Program-made: the position numbers and the translations under genes
Notes under the pieces: generated by a model
The model's database searches: none
Told to the model about the DNA's origin: nothing
What the model saw: the letters and a program-made list of their open reading frames with translations, nothing else
NCBI RefSeq assembly: GCF_000143415.4
Contig: NW_003314279.1
Span: 1,102,091 to 1,166,090, forward strand
Origin: Selaginella moellendorffii
Taxonomy: Eukaryota > Streptophyta > Lycopodiopsida > Selaginellales > Selaginellaceae
Direction of reading: 5' to 3'
Length of the DNA stretch: 64,000 nucleotides
Part shown: positions 32,292-43,431 of the stretch, one piece after another
Layout of the letters: each line of letters opens with the position of its first letter
Position numbering within the stretch: position 1 is the first letter of the stretch

Positions 32292-32678
32292 TGTCAGGAA
32301 TCCCCCAATTCTTGCCACATTCCTGACTCTCGCCGGATTCCTGACCTGCAGACCACATTCCTGACTCTCGAGACACTTCTCTATTCCTGACTCTCGAGAC
32401 ACTTCCCTATTCCTGACTCTCGAGACACTTCCCGATTCCTGAGTCTCGAGCCACATTCCTGATGATGATGTGGCGCCTCCTCGACCTCAGCTGTATTTAG
32501 GCTGTCCTCGATCCAAGAGTGGTGGAGCTTCATCAACCTATAGTATATATAGGTTAGCCTTGTTCCATTTCTCCACAATCTGAATCAACACCAGTTTAAA
32601 GCCTCTTTTTTGTTTTCACTAGCTTTTTCTCTTTGTCTTTAGCATTTTCCAGTCTTGATCTTGTTGGGGGTCTTGACA
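32292..32678 (+). repeat. LTR of the rearranged chromovirus (+)
   Basis: Starts TGTCAGGAATCC and ends GGGTCTTGACA. It contains a short internal tandem of GACTCTCGAGACACTTC-type units (about 32360-32445) and a TATA-like TATAGTATATATAGG at about 32540. Confidence 0.8.
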
Positions 32679-32775
32679 GTTTGATTCAGATTGTGTTTTT
32701 TGCTTTTCTTTTAGCTTGTTTTGATTATTTGATTGCCTTTGTCTTTTCCCCCCTTTCTTTTCTTTCTTCTTGCCA

Positions 32776-33747
32776 ATGGAGTCTCCAAGCCATCCTGATT
32801 TCTTTGCCGAAGTCCTTGCAAAAATCCAGTCTGAGAATACCGAGCTGAAGGCGACCCTTCTTCGCATGCAGCAGGAGCTTGCTTCACTTTCGGCTCAAGG
32901 ATCCAGCAAAGTTCCTGAACCGAAGGTGAGTTTCCCGGCGAAATTTTCAGGCAAGCGTTCGGAGCTTCGTGGATTTTTGAATCAAATGGAGCTGATCTTT
33001 GCACTTCAACATCGGCGGTACCCCACTCCCGAGTCTCAAATCGGCGCGATTGGGACGTTGCTCGAGGGTGCAGCTTTGTCATGGTTTTCTCCTCTTCTGG
33101 AGAAGAGCATGAAAGGGGTCGTGGTTCCGGAGCTGATGGATCTTCAATTGTTCAAAGAGAAGCTCGAAGCATGTTTTGGCGAGACGGATCGGGTTCGGGC
33201 TGCTACCACAAAGATGAGACGTCTCTCTCAGGGGTCTCGTCTTGCCTCGATCTACGCTGCAGAGTTCCAACTCCTTGCCTTGGACACTCAGTGGGATGAG
33301 CGGGCCCTGATTGACCAATTTCGTTTCGGCCTCAACAACGGTGTCAAGGATTTGTTGCTCACCATGGAGGATCCCAAGGACCTGTCGGACGCCATCAACA
33401 AAGCTGTTCGATGTGACAATCGTCTCTTTGAACGTCGTCAGGAAAGTCGTCGCGCCGCTGTTTTTCCGTCCCAGACTCAGGAATCCCAGCTTGAGTCTTC
33501 GGGGCATAGTCCTGAACCTACTGCTCCGGTCCCGATGGATATTTCTGGTACTCCCCGACTCATTAGAGGGAAGTTGAGTCCTGCTGAGAGGCAACGTCGA
33601 ATATCTCATAATCTTTGCCTCTACTGTGCTGATCCTAATCACAAAGCAGCTGTGTGTCCCAGGAAGCCTCCCCGATTGCTCGAGTTCACTCTGCCTCAAA
33701 GTCCACCACTGTTGCAGTCGGGAAACGACCCTGTCCAAACAGAGTAG
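32776..33747 (+). pseudogene. Retrotransposon gag
   Basis: A 323-codon open frame from the ATG at 32776. It has a coiled-coil N-terminus, the gypsy gag core (FLNQMELIFALQHRRYPTPE, LLEGAALSWFSPLL) and one CCHC zinc knuckle ([14 protein letters not shown]). It stops at 33747. The pol frame starts upstream of that stop in another frame. The gene itself reads intact, but the element around it is broken. Confidence 0.85.
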
Positions 33748-36376
33748 GAGCTGTCTGTTTGGACTCCCCAAATAAAAATCACTTTTCTTCCTTATCAAGC
33801 TCCTCACCACCTTTCATCAAAGCCACCACCAATTCTTGCAACTTCCGCGTCCCATGTCTCCTTTCTTTCACCGGACAATCAGGACTCAAGGCTTTGGCGC
33901 TACTGGACTCGGGTGCAACTTCCTGCTTCATGGACACGGACTTTGCTGCCCGACATCACGTTCCTCTTTCTCCTACCATACGGGATCTGAGGGTTGAAGG
34001 CATCGGCGGGCATTTTGTGTCTCCATCTTCTGGACTTAGGGAAACGTTGCCCGTTCGAGTACACATCGGGTCCACCGTCACCGATATCGCCTTCAACATC
34101 ATCAACAGCAAGTCTTCCTCTGTGGTGCTCGGTCTTCCTTGGTTCCAACTACATCAGCCTCAGATTTGTTGGAAGGACTTACAGCTCATCTCTCCCACAT
34201 CACCATCTCCCACGGCTTCCCCTGGTGTTCATCGAGTCCGAATCAGGAAAAGTTCCCTAAACTCAAGTCGGGGTTCTGTTCCTGACTCTACGCAGTTTTC
34301 ATCCTCTTCTTTTTTCTCTCTTCCATCTTACACTGGACAGTATCCTCGTCTCATCATTCCATTTAGTCGTACTCCTCCTCCTATCTCCACAATCACTATG
34401 AAAGAAGTCCTTCATGAAGAACCTCTTTTTCTTTTTGCTTTGCATGTTTCTCCTGTCAGACTTCCTGAGAAGTATCATGATTTTGGGGATGTGTTTGACA
34501 AGAAAAAAGCTAGTGTACTGCCTGTTCATCGGCCTTATGATTGTCCCATTGATTTACAGGAAGGAGCGTCACCTCCGTGGGGGCCTATCTACGGGTTATC
34601 CCCGTCCGAGCTTAAGGCCCTCAAAGAGTACGTGGATGAGAACCTTGCCTCAGGCTACATTCAGCATTCGCAGTCCCCGACTGGAGCGCCTGTCTTCTTT
34701 GTCAAGAAGAAGGATGGGAGCTTGCGGCTAGTCATCGACTACCGAGGTTTGAACAAGGTGACTGTTCGGAACCGTTATCCGCTGCCCCTGATCTCGGACC
34801 TGTTGGAACGCCTCGGCGGTGCCTGCTTCTTCACCAAGATCGACCTCCGTGGAGCATACAACCTGATCCGGATCCGGCCTGGTGATGAATGGAAGACTGT
34901 GTTCCGAACCCACTATGGCCACTTCGAGTACACTGTCATGCCATTTGGCTTGACAAATGCTCCAGCGGTTTTCCAACACATGGCAAACGACGTTTTTCGG
35001 GAGTTTCTTGATTAGATGGTGATCGTCTACCTCGATGACATCCTCATCTACTCAAAAACTCAGGAGGAGCATGACGAACATGTTCGCAAGGTGCTAGCGA
35101 AGCTGCGAGAACACGGCCTATACGCGAAGCTTGAGAAATGTTCCTTTGATCAGCAGTCTGTGGAGTTCCTTGGGTACATTGTCACTCCTGAGGGTATCAC
35201 GATGGATCCTGCAAAAGTCAAGACTATTCTCGAATGGGAGCCTCCACAATCAATGTCAGACGTTCAGGTTTTCCTTGGCTTCGCCAACTTCTACCGCAAA
35301 TTCATTGATCACTACTCTGACATTGTCCTTCCTCTCACACATCTCACTCGCAAGGATGTTCCCTTCTCTTGGTCTGCTGCTACCCAGCAGGCTTTCGACA
35401 CACTCAAGGCGGCCTTCAGTTCTGCTCCTGTCTTGATCCATGCTGATTCCTCACAACCTTTCTTCATCGAGGCTGACGCCTCCGACTTTGCCATTGGTGC
35501 TGTGCTATCTCAACTCGGAGCGGATCACGAACTTCATCCGGTCGCTTTCCATTCTCGGAAATTCCAGCCTGCGGAGATCAATTACGAAATCCACGACAAG
35601 GAGCTTCTTGCCATCGTGGATTCCTTTGGAGAGTGGCGCCGTTTCTTGGAGGGGGCGAGCCATCAAACAACAGTCTGGACGGATCACAAAAATCTCGAGT
35701 ACTTTGCCACTTCCCGAGTTTTAAGCCGTCGTCAAGCAAGGTGGGCACAATTCCTGAGTCGGTTTGACTTTGTTATCAAGTACAGACCTGGAAAGTTTCA
35801 AGGCCTTCCTGATGCTCTTTCAAGGCGCTCCTATCTCAGTCTCAGGCCTGGTAATCCTGCCTTCGATCAACAGGATCAAGTTATCCTCGGTCCTGATCGG
35901 CTTCAAGTTATGGCAATTTCCCTGGCCCCTCAGGACTCCTCCTTGATGGATGCAATCAGAAACGATCTTCAATCCGATGATCTCGCTAGCGACATTTTTC
36001 CCCATCTTCAGGCTGGACACCCAGTGACTCCCGACTGCCGGCGATTTGACGAGTTCGAGTTCTTAGATGGCTTATTGTACCGTGGGGAGCAGCTTTACGT
36101 TCCTGAAGGTGATGCTCGAAGGTTGATCCTGATGGCGTGCCACGATAGCCCGACTGCTGGTCACTTCGGCATTGCGAAAACCTATGAGCTAGTTGCACGG
36201 GACTTTTGGTGGCCTCACATGGACGACTACATCAAAGCTTTTGTTACCTCCTGTGACACTTGTGCCCGGAATAAGGTACCTCGCCACCTTCCTTCAGGTT
36301 TGCTTCGTTCCCTTCCGGTCCCTTCAGGTCCTTGGGAATCCATCTCCATGGATTTTGGATCAGAAAAAAGAAACTA
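33690..36376 (+). pseudogene. Retrotransposon pol (protease, RT, RNase H, integrase N-part)
   Basis: Order of domains: aspartic protease ([12 protein letters not shown], about 33905), reverse transcriptase with YLDDILIYS at about 35028, RNase H with FIEADASDFAIGAVL at about 35470, and the integrase zinc region (CHDSPTAGHFG and CDTCARNK). An in-frame TAG at 35013-35015 splits RT just before YLDD. The frame ends soon after SMDF at about 36356, where the integrase core is cut off. The missing core lies on the other strand at 38445-37900. Confidence 0.88.
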
Positions 36377-36889
36377 ATGCTAAACCACTGTGAACCTATC
36401 TCACTCCCCCCATTCAGCTGAGAAAAGCTGAGCTCATGAAATTAGCATCTTGTGGTGTTGAACAAGAATAGCAGCAAGTTCCAAGGTACCCAAGCTTACA
36501 CACAGCCCAGCTTGTATCAAGACCTGTCAGGAACCAGCATCTTGTTCCATGTCCCCCACTCAAATGTGATCTCTCCATCAGCCTCAAGGCCCTTGCGCAC
36601 GAGAGAAGCCTCTTGGCAGCATCAGCAAGTCTCCAGCCCAAGGAAGCCTTCCCTTGTAGTAGCAGGGGCATCAGATCATCTCCAGTGGTAGCAAGCAGTG
36701 CTGCAACCCTTCCAATTCAAATCCAGGCTAGTCTTGATCAAGAACCGCCTCCATTTTAGGGTTGTTTGCACAAGACAAAATAAACAAGAAAACCTTCATC
36801 TTGATATTTGCAATTCACAACTGCTCTAGATCAAGGGGCCCATTGTCTTCCTCCTCTTCTTCCTCCATTCAGCTTAGGATTTAATCCTT
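36377..36889 (-). other. Sequence inside the rearranged element, probably leader of a second unit
   Basis: Read on -, it follows LTR 36902-37288 and begins at a primer-binding-like site (GTATCGGAGCTC at 36890-36901). It therefore looks like the 5' leader of another copy of the element. No coding frame is recognised. Confidence 0.45.
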
Positions 36890-36901
36890 GAGCTCCGATA
36901 C

Positions 36902-37288
36902 TGTCAAGACCCCCAACAAGATCAAGACTGGAAAATGCTAAAGACAAAGAGAAAAAGCTAGTGAAAACAAAGAAGAGGCCTTAGACTGGTGTTGATTCAG
37001 ATTGTGGAGAAATGGAACAAGGCTAACCTATATATACTATAGGTTGATGAAGCTCCACCACTCTTGGATCGAGGACAGCCTAAATACAGCTGAGGTCGAG
37101 GAGGCGCCACATCATCATCAGGAATGTGGCTCGAGACTCAGGAATCGGGAAGTGTCTCGAGAGTCAGGAATAGGGAAGTGTCTCGAGAGTCAGGAATAGA
37201 GAAGTGTCTCGAGAGTCAGGAATGTGGTCTGCAGGTCAGGAATCCGGCGAGAGTCAGGAATGTCGCAAGAATTGGGGGATTCCTGACA
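36902..37288 (-). repeat. Inverted LTR of the rearranged chromovirus
   Basis: Reverse complement of 32292-32678, same length. On the minus strand it is preceded by a purine tract (GAGGAGGGGGTGC, 37289-37301) and followed by GTATCGGAGCTC, resembling the tRNA-iMet primer site. Confidence 0.8.
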
Positions 37289-37299
37289 GCACCCCCTCC

Positions 37300-38445
37300 T
37301 CAAGAACGAGTGGAACGAGGATGTGAACGAGAACGAAGAGGAGGATGAGATGAGCGGCGAGGGATGGGAGATGGAGAAAAAGAATGAGGACTGGGACGAG
37401 AAGGATAGCGGCGGTGGAAGTCCTGAACAAGGTCAGGAGAATGAATCAGGTTGTCCGCAGGTTCCCAAGTGCGTTCCTCAGGTCCGTAACCCTTCCAGTC
37501 CACCAGATAGTAGAGTTTAGATCGTGAAATCTTGGAATCAAGGATGTCCTGAACCTCGTACTCAGACCCATCCTCGAGCTGCACTGGTGGAGGTGGAGGA
37601 ATGACCCGATTTGGAATAGGACTGGGAATATAAGGCTCAAGGAGAGAGGAGTGAAAAACGGGGTGAATTTGATATGAGGAGGGAAGTGCAAGGCGATAAG
37701 TGACAGGATTAATGATGGCAGTGATAGGGAAAGGACCAAGGCATTTGAAATCGAGTTTTGGACAGGGCCTGGTGGTGGAGATATTTCGCCTGAGGAGCCA
37801 GACTTTATCCCCGATATTGTAAGGGGGACAATCCTAACGATGGACATTGGCAAATGTTTTATGAGATTCCTGAGCACGATGGAGGTGGAAGGAGATGGAG
37901 TTGTGGATTTCCTGAAGGTTGGAGAGAAATGATTCAGAGCGGGGATTTGAACGAGAGGATTCAGATGGAGAAGGAAGTGAGAGATTGAATCGGGGATTTC
38001 AGCCAGAGTTCGCAAAGAAGGGGGAAACTCGAAGAGAGGAGTGAACGGAGTTGTTATAGGAGAACTCAGCAAGGGGAAGGATATCGAACCAGTTATCCTG
38101 ATGATAGTTGATGAAGCACCTCAAGAATTGTTCCAATGTCTGAATCGTTCGCTCGGACTGCCCATCAGTTTGAGGATGATATGCCAAAGAGAGGTTGGCC
38201 TTCACTCCAAGCAACTGCAAAAACCGTTGCCAGAAATGAGAGATGAACTGAGGCCCCCGATCCGAAACCACATCTGTAGGAATCCCATGAAGTCGGAAAA
38301 TTTCCCTGAATACCAGTTTTGCCATGTCCTCGCCCGAAAACTCCTTGGTACATGGCAAGAAGTGCGCCATCTTTGTGAAGCGATCCACCACGACTAAAAT
38401 GCTGTTGAAGCCTCCAGAACTCGGAAGATCACTCAAGGCCTTCGC
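37300..38445 (-). pseudogene. Inverted 3' half: integrase core and chromodomain
   Basis: Minus-strand frames carry the integrase core (VVVDRFTKMAHFLPC, DRGPQFISHFW, SLAYHPQTDGQSERTIQTLE), the C-terminal integrase region in a shifted frame, and at 37584-37300 a chromodomain (YEVQDILDSKI, YLVDWKGYGPEERTWEP). This is the continuation of the + strand pol after its break at SMDF. Confidence 0.85.
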
Positions 38446-38492
38446 ATGCTGATCTCGGCTGAGTGGGGATGTGAGGATGTAGTACATCTGAG

Positions 38493-38921
38493 ATGTGCCG
38501 GGGACTTACAGTCGGGCTCCTCAGATTCAGATTCAGGTGAAGGTACGTTTTCTCTCCTCTCAATATGCAAGCTCTAAATTGTTTTCTAAAGATGAAGAAT
38601 GATCCTCACCTTTCGAAAGGTGAGGATGATTTTATGGAGGAGTACCCTGACGCTATCCAACATGAGCTGAAAAACTTGAGCATCTCCAAAACATTTGCTC
38701 AACCTGACGCGTCAGGGTCAGCATCTACTGCTGCTACCGCTACCGCTACCAGAGACGAAAATTTGCCTGTGGACATGGACATCAACCTCCTTAAGAACCT
38801 GCTTGACTCGTACTCATCATAGCAAGGCCTGCCTGGACCAGCATCTAACGTCCTGGGAATGATGGGAATGCAGCTCCTAGACGACAAGGAGGAGCATAAA
38901 CATAAGACTTGGAGGAAGTGA
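38493..38921 (+). pseudogene. ECD/SGT1 3' fragment, copy 1
   Basis: Matches the last two exons of the intact ECD gene (58668-59099) with high identity, beginning at GTGCCGGGGACTTACAG. A stop (TAG) replaces the codon after SYSS at 38821, and exon 4 has small length differences. Everything upstream of exon 3 is replaced by the retroelement. Confidence 0.85.
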
Positions 38922-39169
38922 TGTGACAAACTGCTTCAATTTGGACGAGACAGAGACGGAGACAAAGCTTCCCTTGTAGAAACCAACGAGTGGGACCATG
39001 GAGTGTGCAGACTCCACAGTTCATTACAACTTAAGACCACATGTTTGGACAAGAATGCTGCTCTTGCGGGATCCAAGAATTATATACTTCAGTTACCAGG
39101 TATTCATTTTTAAATTTTATGTTTTCTCACCTCACTTTTAGAATTCTTCTCCCAGATAATACTCAAAGC

Positions 39170-39690
39170 CACAATCTTGGAAACAGCACGTGTTTCCATG
39201 GTTCCAGAGTGAGGATCTAGAAAAACAACTAGATCACGAGGCAGTAAAGTCCCCAAAGCTACCAAATGAAGCAGCAAACCAACAAGCCGAGGGAGATGGA
39301 GAAGTGGCCAAAGAGGACTGCAGGAGCAGCCTCTGCATTGCTCACAGAGCTTCGTGGCTGTGGGCTCTCGTCCTTGGCACCAACAATGGCTTGGTCCTCC
39401 TAGGCGTGAGTGCCAGGAATGAGCGCAGCATCATCCTCTTGGGCATCACAGGCCTCATCACTGGCGTGTGCAGCATGGCAGTGGGAGAGTTCGTGTCGGT
39501 GTCCTCATAGTGCGACACCAAGGTGGCTGAGATAGAGAGGGAGTGGCAGCAGCATGCCGCCGGCAGAAGATGGAGGAGCTGGCCCAGATATATGTGACGT
39601 GCAGACTGATGCCTGAGAGAGGTGGTAGCACAGCTCTCCGGCAAAGGCCAGAACGTGGTTAAAGTTGGTGCTGGTTGGCGGAATGCTGCC
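39170..39690 (+). pseudogene. Vacuolar iron transporter-like (VIT/CCC1) fragment, copy 1
   Basis: Frame reads HRASWLWALVLGTNNGLVLL, then a second helix region with TGLITGVCSMAVGEFVSVSS, the signature of plant VIT-like/nodulin-21 transporters. A TAG at 39508 follows immediately, with further family-like sequence (VAEIEREWQQHAAG) beyond. No initiating ATG in frame is seen. Family members move Fe2+/Mn2+ across the vacuole membrane; this copy is broken. Confidence 0.8.
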
Positions 39691-39709
39691 CTTAGTCTTC
39701 AACAAGGTC

Positions 39710-40112
39710 TTTAACTTTAAGAGCTTTTAAAAATGAATAGGAGTTTAAATAAATGTGGAATATTTATATTCTAAGATTTTATTATTGTATAAAAAATATA
39801 ATGATGTCCTACTTAAAACAAATATAAACCCTGGGAAGTTATTCATTAACTTTCTTCTAAACTTTAGATTTTAGAAAAAAATCTGAAGTACTCATACATA
39901 AGAATAAACAATCAAGAAATTAAGTAAAATATTTCTCAAACACATTTTGCCTCCAAAGTAGTGAAGGTGTATTGGGATTGAGGTTAAAAGATGTTATGGG
40001 TTTTCTAAATGAAATATGATAGAATACCTTTTGTGTATATTATACATAATATTCACCATCTTCGTCTCATTAGCAATGGTAAAGGGATAATGAAAAAAAT
40101 GATTTTGCTTAA
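39710..40112. other. AT-rich spacer belonging to the duplicated block
   Basis: Aligns by eye with about 59920-60250 of the second block (shared CTTCTAAACTTTAGATTTTAG). No gene. Confidence 0.6.
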
Positions 40113-40395
40113 TGTAAACTCCTGAATTTGGACTTCTCAGGAGGTCACTCAGCCCAATACTATTCAAACCCAAGGACACTTAACTCTAATACTATTCAAA
40201 CCTAAGGACGCTTAACCCCAAGTATCCCAAAACCCTTAATTGATTGGAAAACGGGGTGCACTTTTATTCATGGGCCCTTTCCTTTTATATTTGAATTCCA
40301 TGGATTGTCTCTCAAGTCATTCTCTTTGGTTGCTTATAATTTACCACGCTTCCTTGCAAGTTCACGCCCTCGTGAATAGAAGCTGAGAGCCACAA
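40113..40395 (-). mobile_element. Cassandra-like TRIM fragment, inverted
   Basis: The minus-strand LTR occupies 40113-40338, with 57 bp of 3' internal domain at 40339-40395. The 5S-like segment contains an internal duplication of ~33 bp (GAATAGTATT... repeated), making this LTR longer than the 194-bp norm. The + oriented complete element begins directly next to it. Confidence 0.65.
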
Positions 40396-40988
40396 CTTAA
40401 GCAACCAAAGAGAACGATTTGAGAAACGATCCATGGAGTTCAAATATAGAGGGAAAGGGCCCATGAACAAGAGTGCACCCCCTTTTCCAATCTATTAAGG
40501 GTCTTCGGATACTTGGGGTTAAGTGTCCTTGGGTTTGAATAGTATTGGGTTGGGTGACCTCCTGGGAAGTCCAAATTAAGAAGTTTACATTTGGTATCAA
40601 AGAGGTCTCAGATCCGACTCTATTGGTTGGCTAAGGGAATCATACCACATGTTAATTGACATCTGGTTGGTCCAATTTGCTCCTGCTGGGCTCGACCCGA
40701 GGGGTAAAGTGTCAAAAGAGCGGGGCTCTCGGGAGAGCTACGGCTCTCAACTTCCGTTCACGAGGGCGTGAACTTACAGGGAAGCGTGGCAGATTGTAAG
40801 CAACTAAAGAAAACGACTTAAGAGACGATCCATGGGGTTCAAATATAGAAGGAAAGGGCCCATGAATAAAAGTGCACCCCTTTTTCCAATTGGTTAAGGG
40901 TCTTGGGATATTTGGAGTTAAACGTCTTTGGGTTTGAATAGTACTGGGATGGGTGACTTCCCGAAAAGTCCAAACTTAGGAGCTTACC
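40396..40988 (+). mobile_element. Complete Cassandra-like TRIM retrotransposon with 5S rRNA-like LTRs
   Basis: The 5' LTR is 40396-40589 and the 3' LTR 40795-40988, each 194 bp, with ends of the type TGTAAGC...GCTTACA. The internal domain is only 205 bp and encodes nothing. A primer-binding site TGGTATCAAAGAG (40592-40604) lies 2 nt after the 5' LTR and resembles the tRNA-iMet complement. A hairpin, GAGAGCTACGGCTCTC (40733-40748), precedes the 3' LTR. The 5' LTR contains GGGTGACCTCCTGGGAAGT (40552-40570), identical to the end of plant 5S rRNA, preceded by an A-box-like GGGTTAAGTGTCCTTGGG. These are the marks of Cassandra, a non-autonomous TRIM whose LTRs carry a Pol III 5S promoter. It must move using enzymes from another element. 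Confidence 0.72.
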
Positions 40989-41843
40989 TATGTGTTTAAA
41001 TCTGTTTGTTATATATTAATTAGTTCAAAACCCCTAGTTTATGTATAGGACTGAGTGGTCTAGATTGAAACCAATCTGATACTTATAAAAATCTCATTAT
41101 ACTAATATTAGTATATAATATTGTAATTGTACATTTGGACCTCACATCATCCTCTTCTCTTGAAAGGATGGAAGATAGTCAAAGTTCTATGATTGATGGG
41201 TTGGGATTTGGAAGAACATCAGGAGGAGGCATCGATGGATCTATAGGTGGTGTTAGTTATTCCTAATCCCTTTCTATGAAGTGTTTTAACTATTACAAAT
41301 CAATCTATTAAATGTTATATTCAACTTCATAAATTTGCTCCAACACTAAATATGGCCTTTTCTATTGGGTAAAGGGCCCTTTAGACAAACCATATACTAT
41401 AAGATTATGAAAATTGTAATGCACATAACTTTTACCTTTTACCCTATAGTATTTTACCATAGGATAACCATAAAGTAGAACCTTAAGCCTTAGACATGTG
41501 GGGTAAGGGTAGCAAAGCAGAACTCGAGTTCAAGGTCTTGGGCCACTGAACAAAAAGACAAAGCCTAACTCTTGAGCATGTAACCAAGGAGTGATAGACA
41601 TAAAACATGGAATAATTCATAAGCATTCAGATTAAGGAGTAAAGGAGCAAGAGCATGGAGCAATGTTGGAACAATCTTATAACTTCCAACTCCAATGCCA
41701 GGACTAATATGCAAAACAAAGTCAAATAGAATTTAATACTATTTTAGCATATTAATGGTCTAATGCGAGGATATAAATATTTCACCAGTTGACATGGTAT
41801 GGAACTTGGACTTGGACTTAAATTGGATGCAAAGCAAGGATAG
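40989..41843. other. AT-rich spacer between the TRIM cluster and the tandem chromovirus
   Basis: No coding or RNA feature recognised. Confidence 0.5.
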
Positions 41844-41848
41844 GCATG
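41844..41848. repeat. Target-site duplication, left (GCATG)
   Basis: GCATG directly before the first LTR base. The same GCATG follows the last element base at 51123-51127. Confidence 0.75.
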
Positions 41849-42996
41849 TGTAAGCCACAAATTTTTCCTTTCCACTTTGCCAGCTTACCTCGCCTATCCG
41901 TCCAACACTGCCTTGGCTTTTGCTAAGTTCCCTCGCCAAGGTTCTCGCCTATGGTACCAGCTCCTACTTGGTTTCAGCTACTCACTGCACGAGCAACGGA
42001 GTGTTAGCCATCCTTCCATGGATTCCCAAATCACTCCCAATCCCCCTCCCCGGGTTAGACTGGACTTAAGGTTCGGCTACACTCCCCGCAAGCACAAGCA
42101 GCCAAGCACACCAAGCTTCCAGGTTCCTAACATCCCCTGGTACCACAAGACTTGATCATGGGACCCTCTAACTCCCAAGTCTTGAGTGCAACACTTGCTT
42201 CGGGACGCCGGGGCGAAACACCGTGGCCTAGCGGCCCGGTATGGGTACCTCTCGTCCCCCACTTCCATCCCGAAGGAAGGCCCAAGCCCCTAGGAAGGGC
42301 GAGGACCAATGAGCCGCATGGTACTCAAGTGGGGCACCACTCCACATGAGCCGGGAGCACCGCAATCGGTTTCCCTTTCGGGAGTGGGAGCTGCTCTTGA
42401 GCACTTCCTTGGATGGCCCCTCCGGCACCAGCCAAGTCCATGCTCACTCCCACCCAAGGCCCCTCGGTCCCAGTCCCAACCTCAAGTCGGTTTGGAAGCC
42501 CAACTGGAGAGTCCCTTCAAAACTGGTTCCTGGACCTCACTATCCCTACTATACTTTTGGAACCCCCTGCAGCCCCCCCCCCCTGGGAGACGCACGCTTT
42601 GGGCTTTCACCCCTTGACCCGTATTAGTATTTGGACTTAGTCTCTGGCTCGATCTCGGACCCGATTTCGGATCCGACTTCGGATTCGGGTTCGGACTCGA
42701 TCACGGACTCGATCTCGGACCCGATCTCGGACCCGACCTCGGACTCGACCTCGGACTCGGTCTTGGACCCGATTTCGGATCTCGGACTCCGTCTCGAACT
42801 CGGTCTCGAACTCGGACTCGAACTCGGTCCCCGAGTCGGTCTCGGACTCGATTCCGGACTCTATCTCGAACTCGGTCCTAGAGTCGGTCTTGGACTCGAT
42901 CCTCGACTTGGTCCCATCCGATGAACTCTTTGTCACTTCGGTCAAGCTTTTGGGGATCCTTTAGCCTACGACATCTCGGGGAGTCGGTTCCTTACA
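41849..42996 (-). repeat. 3' LTR of the tandem chromovirus
   Basis: 1148 bp, ends TGTAAGCC...CTTACA as read on +. It contains a hexamer-rich block at about 42640-42902. Confidence 0.85.
42640..42902. repeat. Degenerate hexanucleotide array in the 3' LTR
   Basis: About 40 imperfect copies of CTCGGA/CTCGAC-type hexamers. The same array is in the central LTR at 49023-49285. Open frames across it (Ser-Asp or Arg-Asp repeats) are by-products of the hexamer. Confidence 0.85.
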
Positions 42997-43431
42997 ACTC
43001 CACCACCCATAGAAGAAGTTCGATGCCCACATCGAACGTCTCGTTTTATCCTACGACTTGTTGTCCATGTCTCCGGGGGCATCCCCCCACTTAGCGGTGT
43101 GCCTAAGTTAGCCTCCCCGGCCAAGAGCCCATGACAACGGAATATAGGTGTCCCTATATTCCTCACCTCACCACGCCCTAGTATAGGGTCGGGACTTGAA
43201 CCCAGCCTTGCTTTACTAGGGGGTTGGGACTCGAACCCAACCTCCGTAGAATACGTCTACGGATTCGACATCCCCGCAGGGAGTCGGGCGTAGTGCCCTA
43301 CGCCTGGTCGACCTATCCAACCCATGCTAATTAGCTTACCTTTGGCGCGCCTTCGGGTCCCAACATATGCCATTTGCTCAACTTTGCAAATTGATATTTT
43401 TAATTGAATTTTGCATAAGTACATAAAGTTC

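Larger units (their letters stand above)
32292..38445. mobile_element. Rearranged Ty3/gypsy chromovirus, 3' half inverted
   Basis: One family, two opposite halves. The + part is LTR (32292-32678), gag (32776-33747) and pol up to the start of the integrase core (about 36356). The - part is the rest of the integrase, chromodomain, polypurine tract and an LTR (38445 down to 36902). The integrase breaks after SMDF on + and resumes at DLPSSGG on -. The two LTRs are both 387 bp, inverted to each other and differ by only a few bases by eye. 36371-36889 is extra sequence beyond a primer-binding-like site. The element is dead: inverted halves, a stop in RT and a gag/pol frame change. Confidence 0.85.

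Noticed and set aside
32340-32460. CRISPR-like short repeats (GACTCTCGAGACACTTC units)
   Set aside because: Units are adjacent without unique spacers, lie in a retrotransposon LTR and occur inverted in its partner LTR at 37130-37240.
40501-40575. A genuine 5S rRNA gene
   Set aside because: Only the 3' half resembles 5S and it sits inside a repeated LTR; the 5' half is absent.
42631-42924. Ser-Asp repeat protein (and its Arg-Asp antisense)
   Set aside because: The frame is a by-product of the CTCGGA-like hexamer array in the retrotransposon LTR; it occurs identically in the other LTR.
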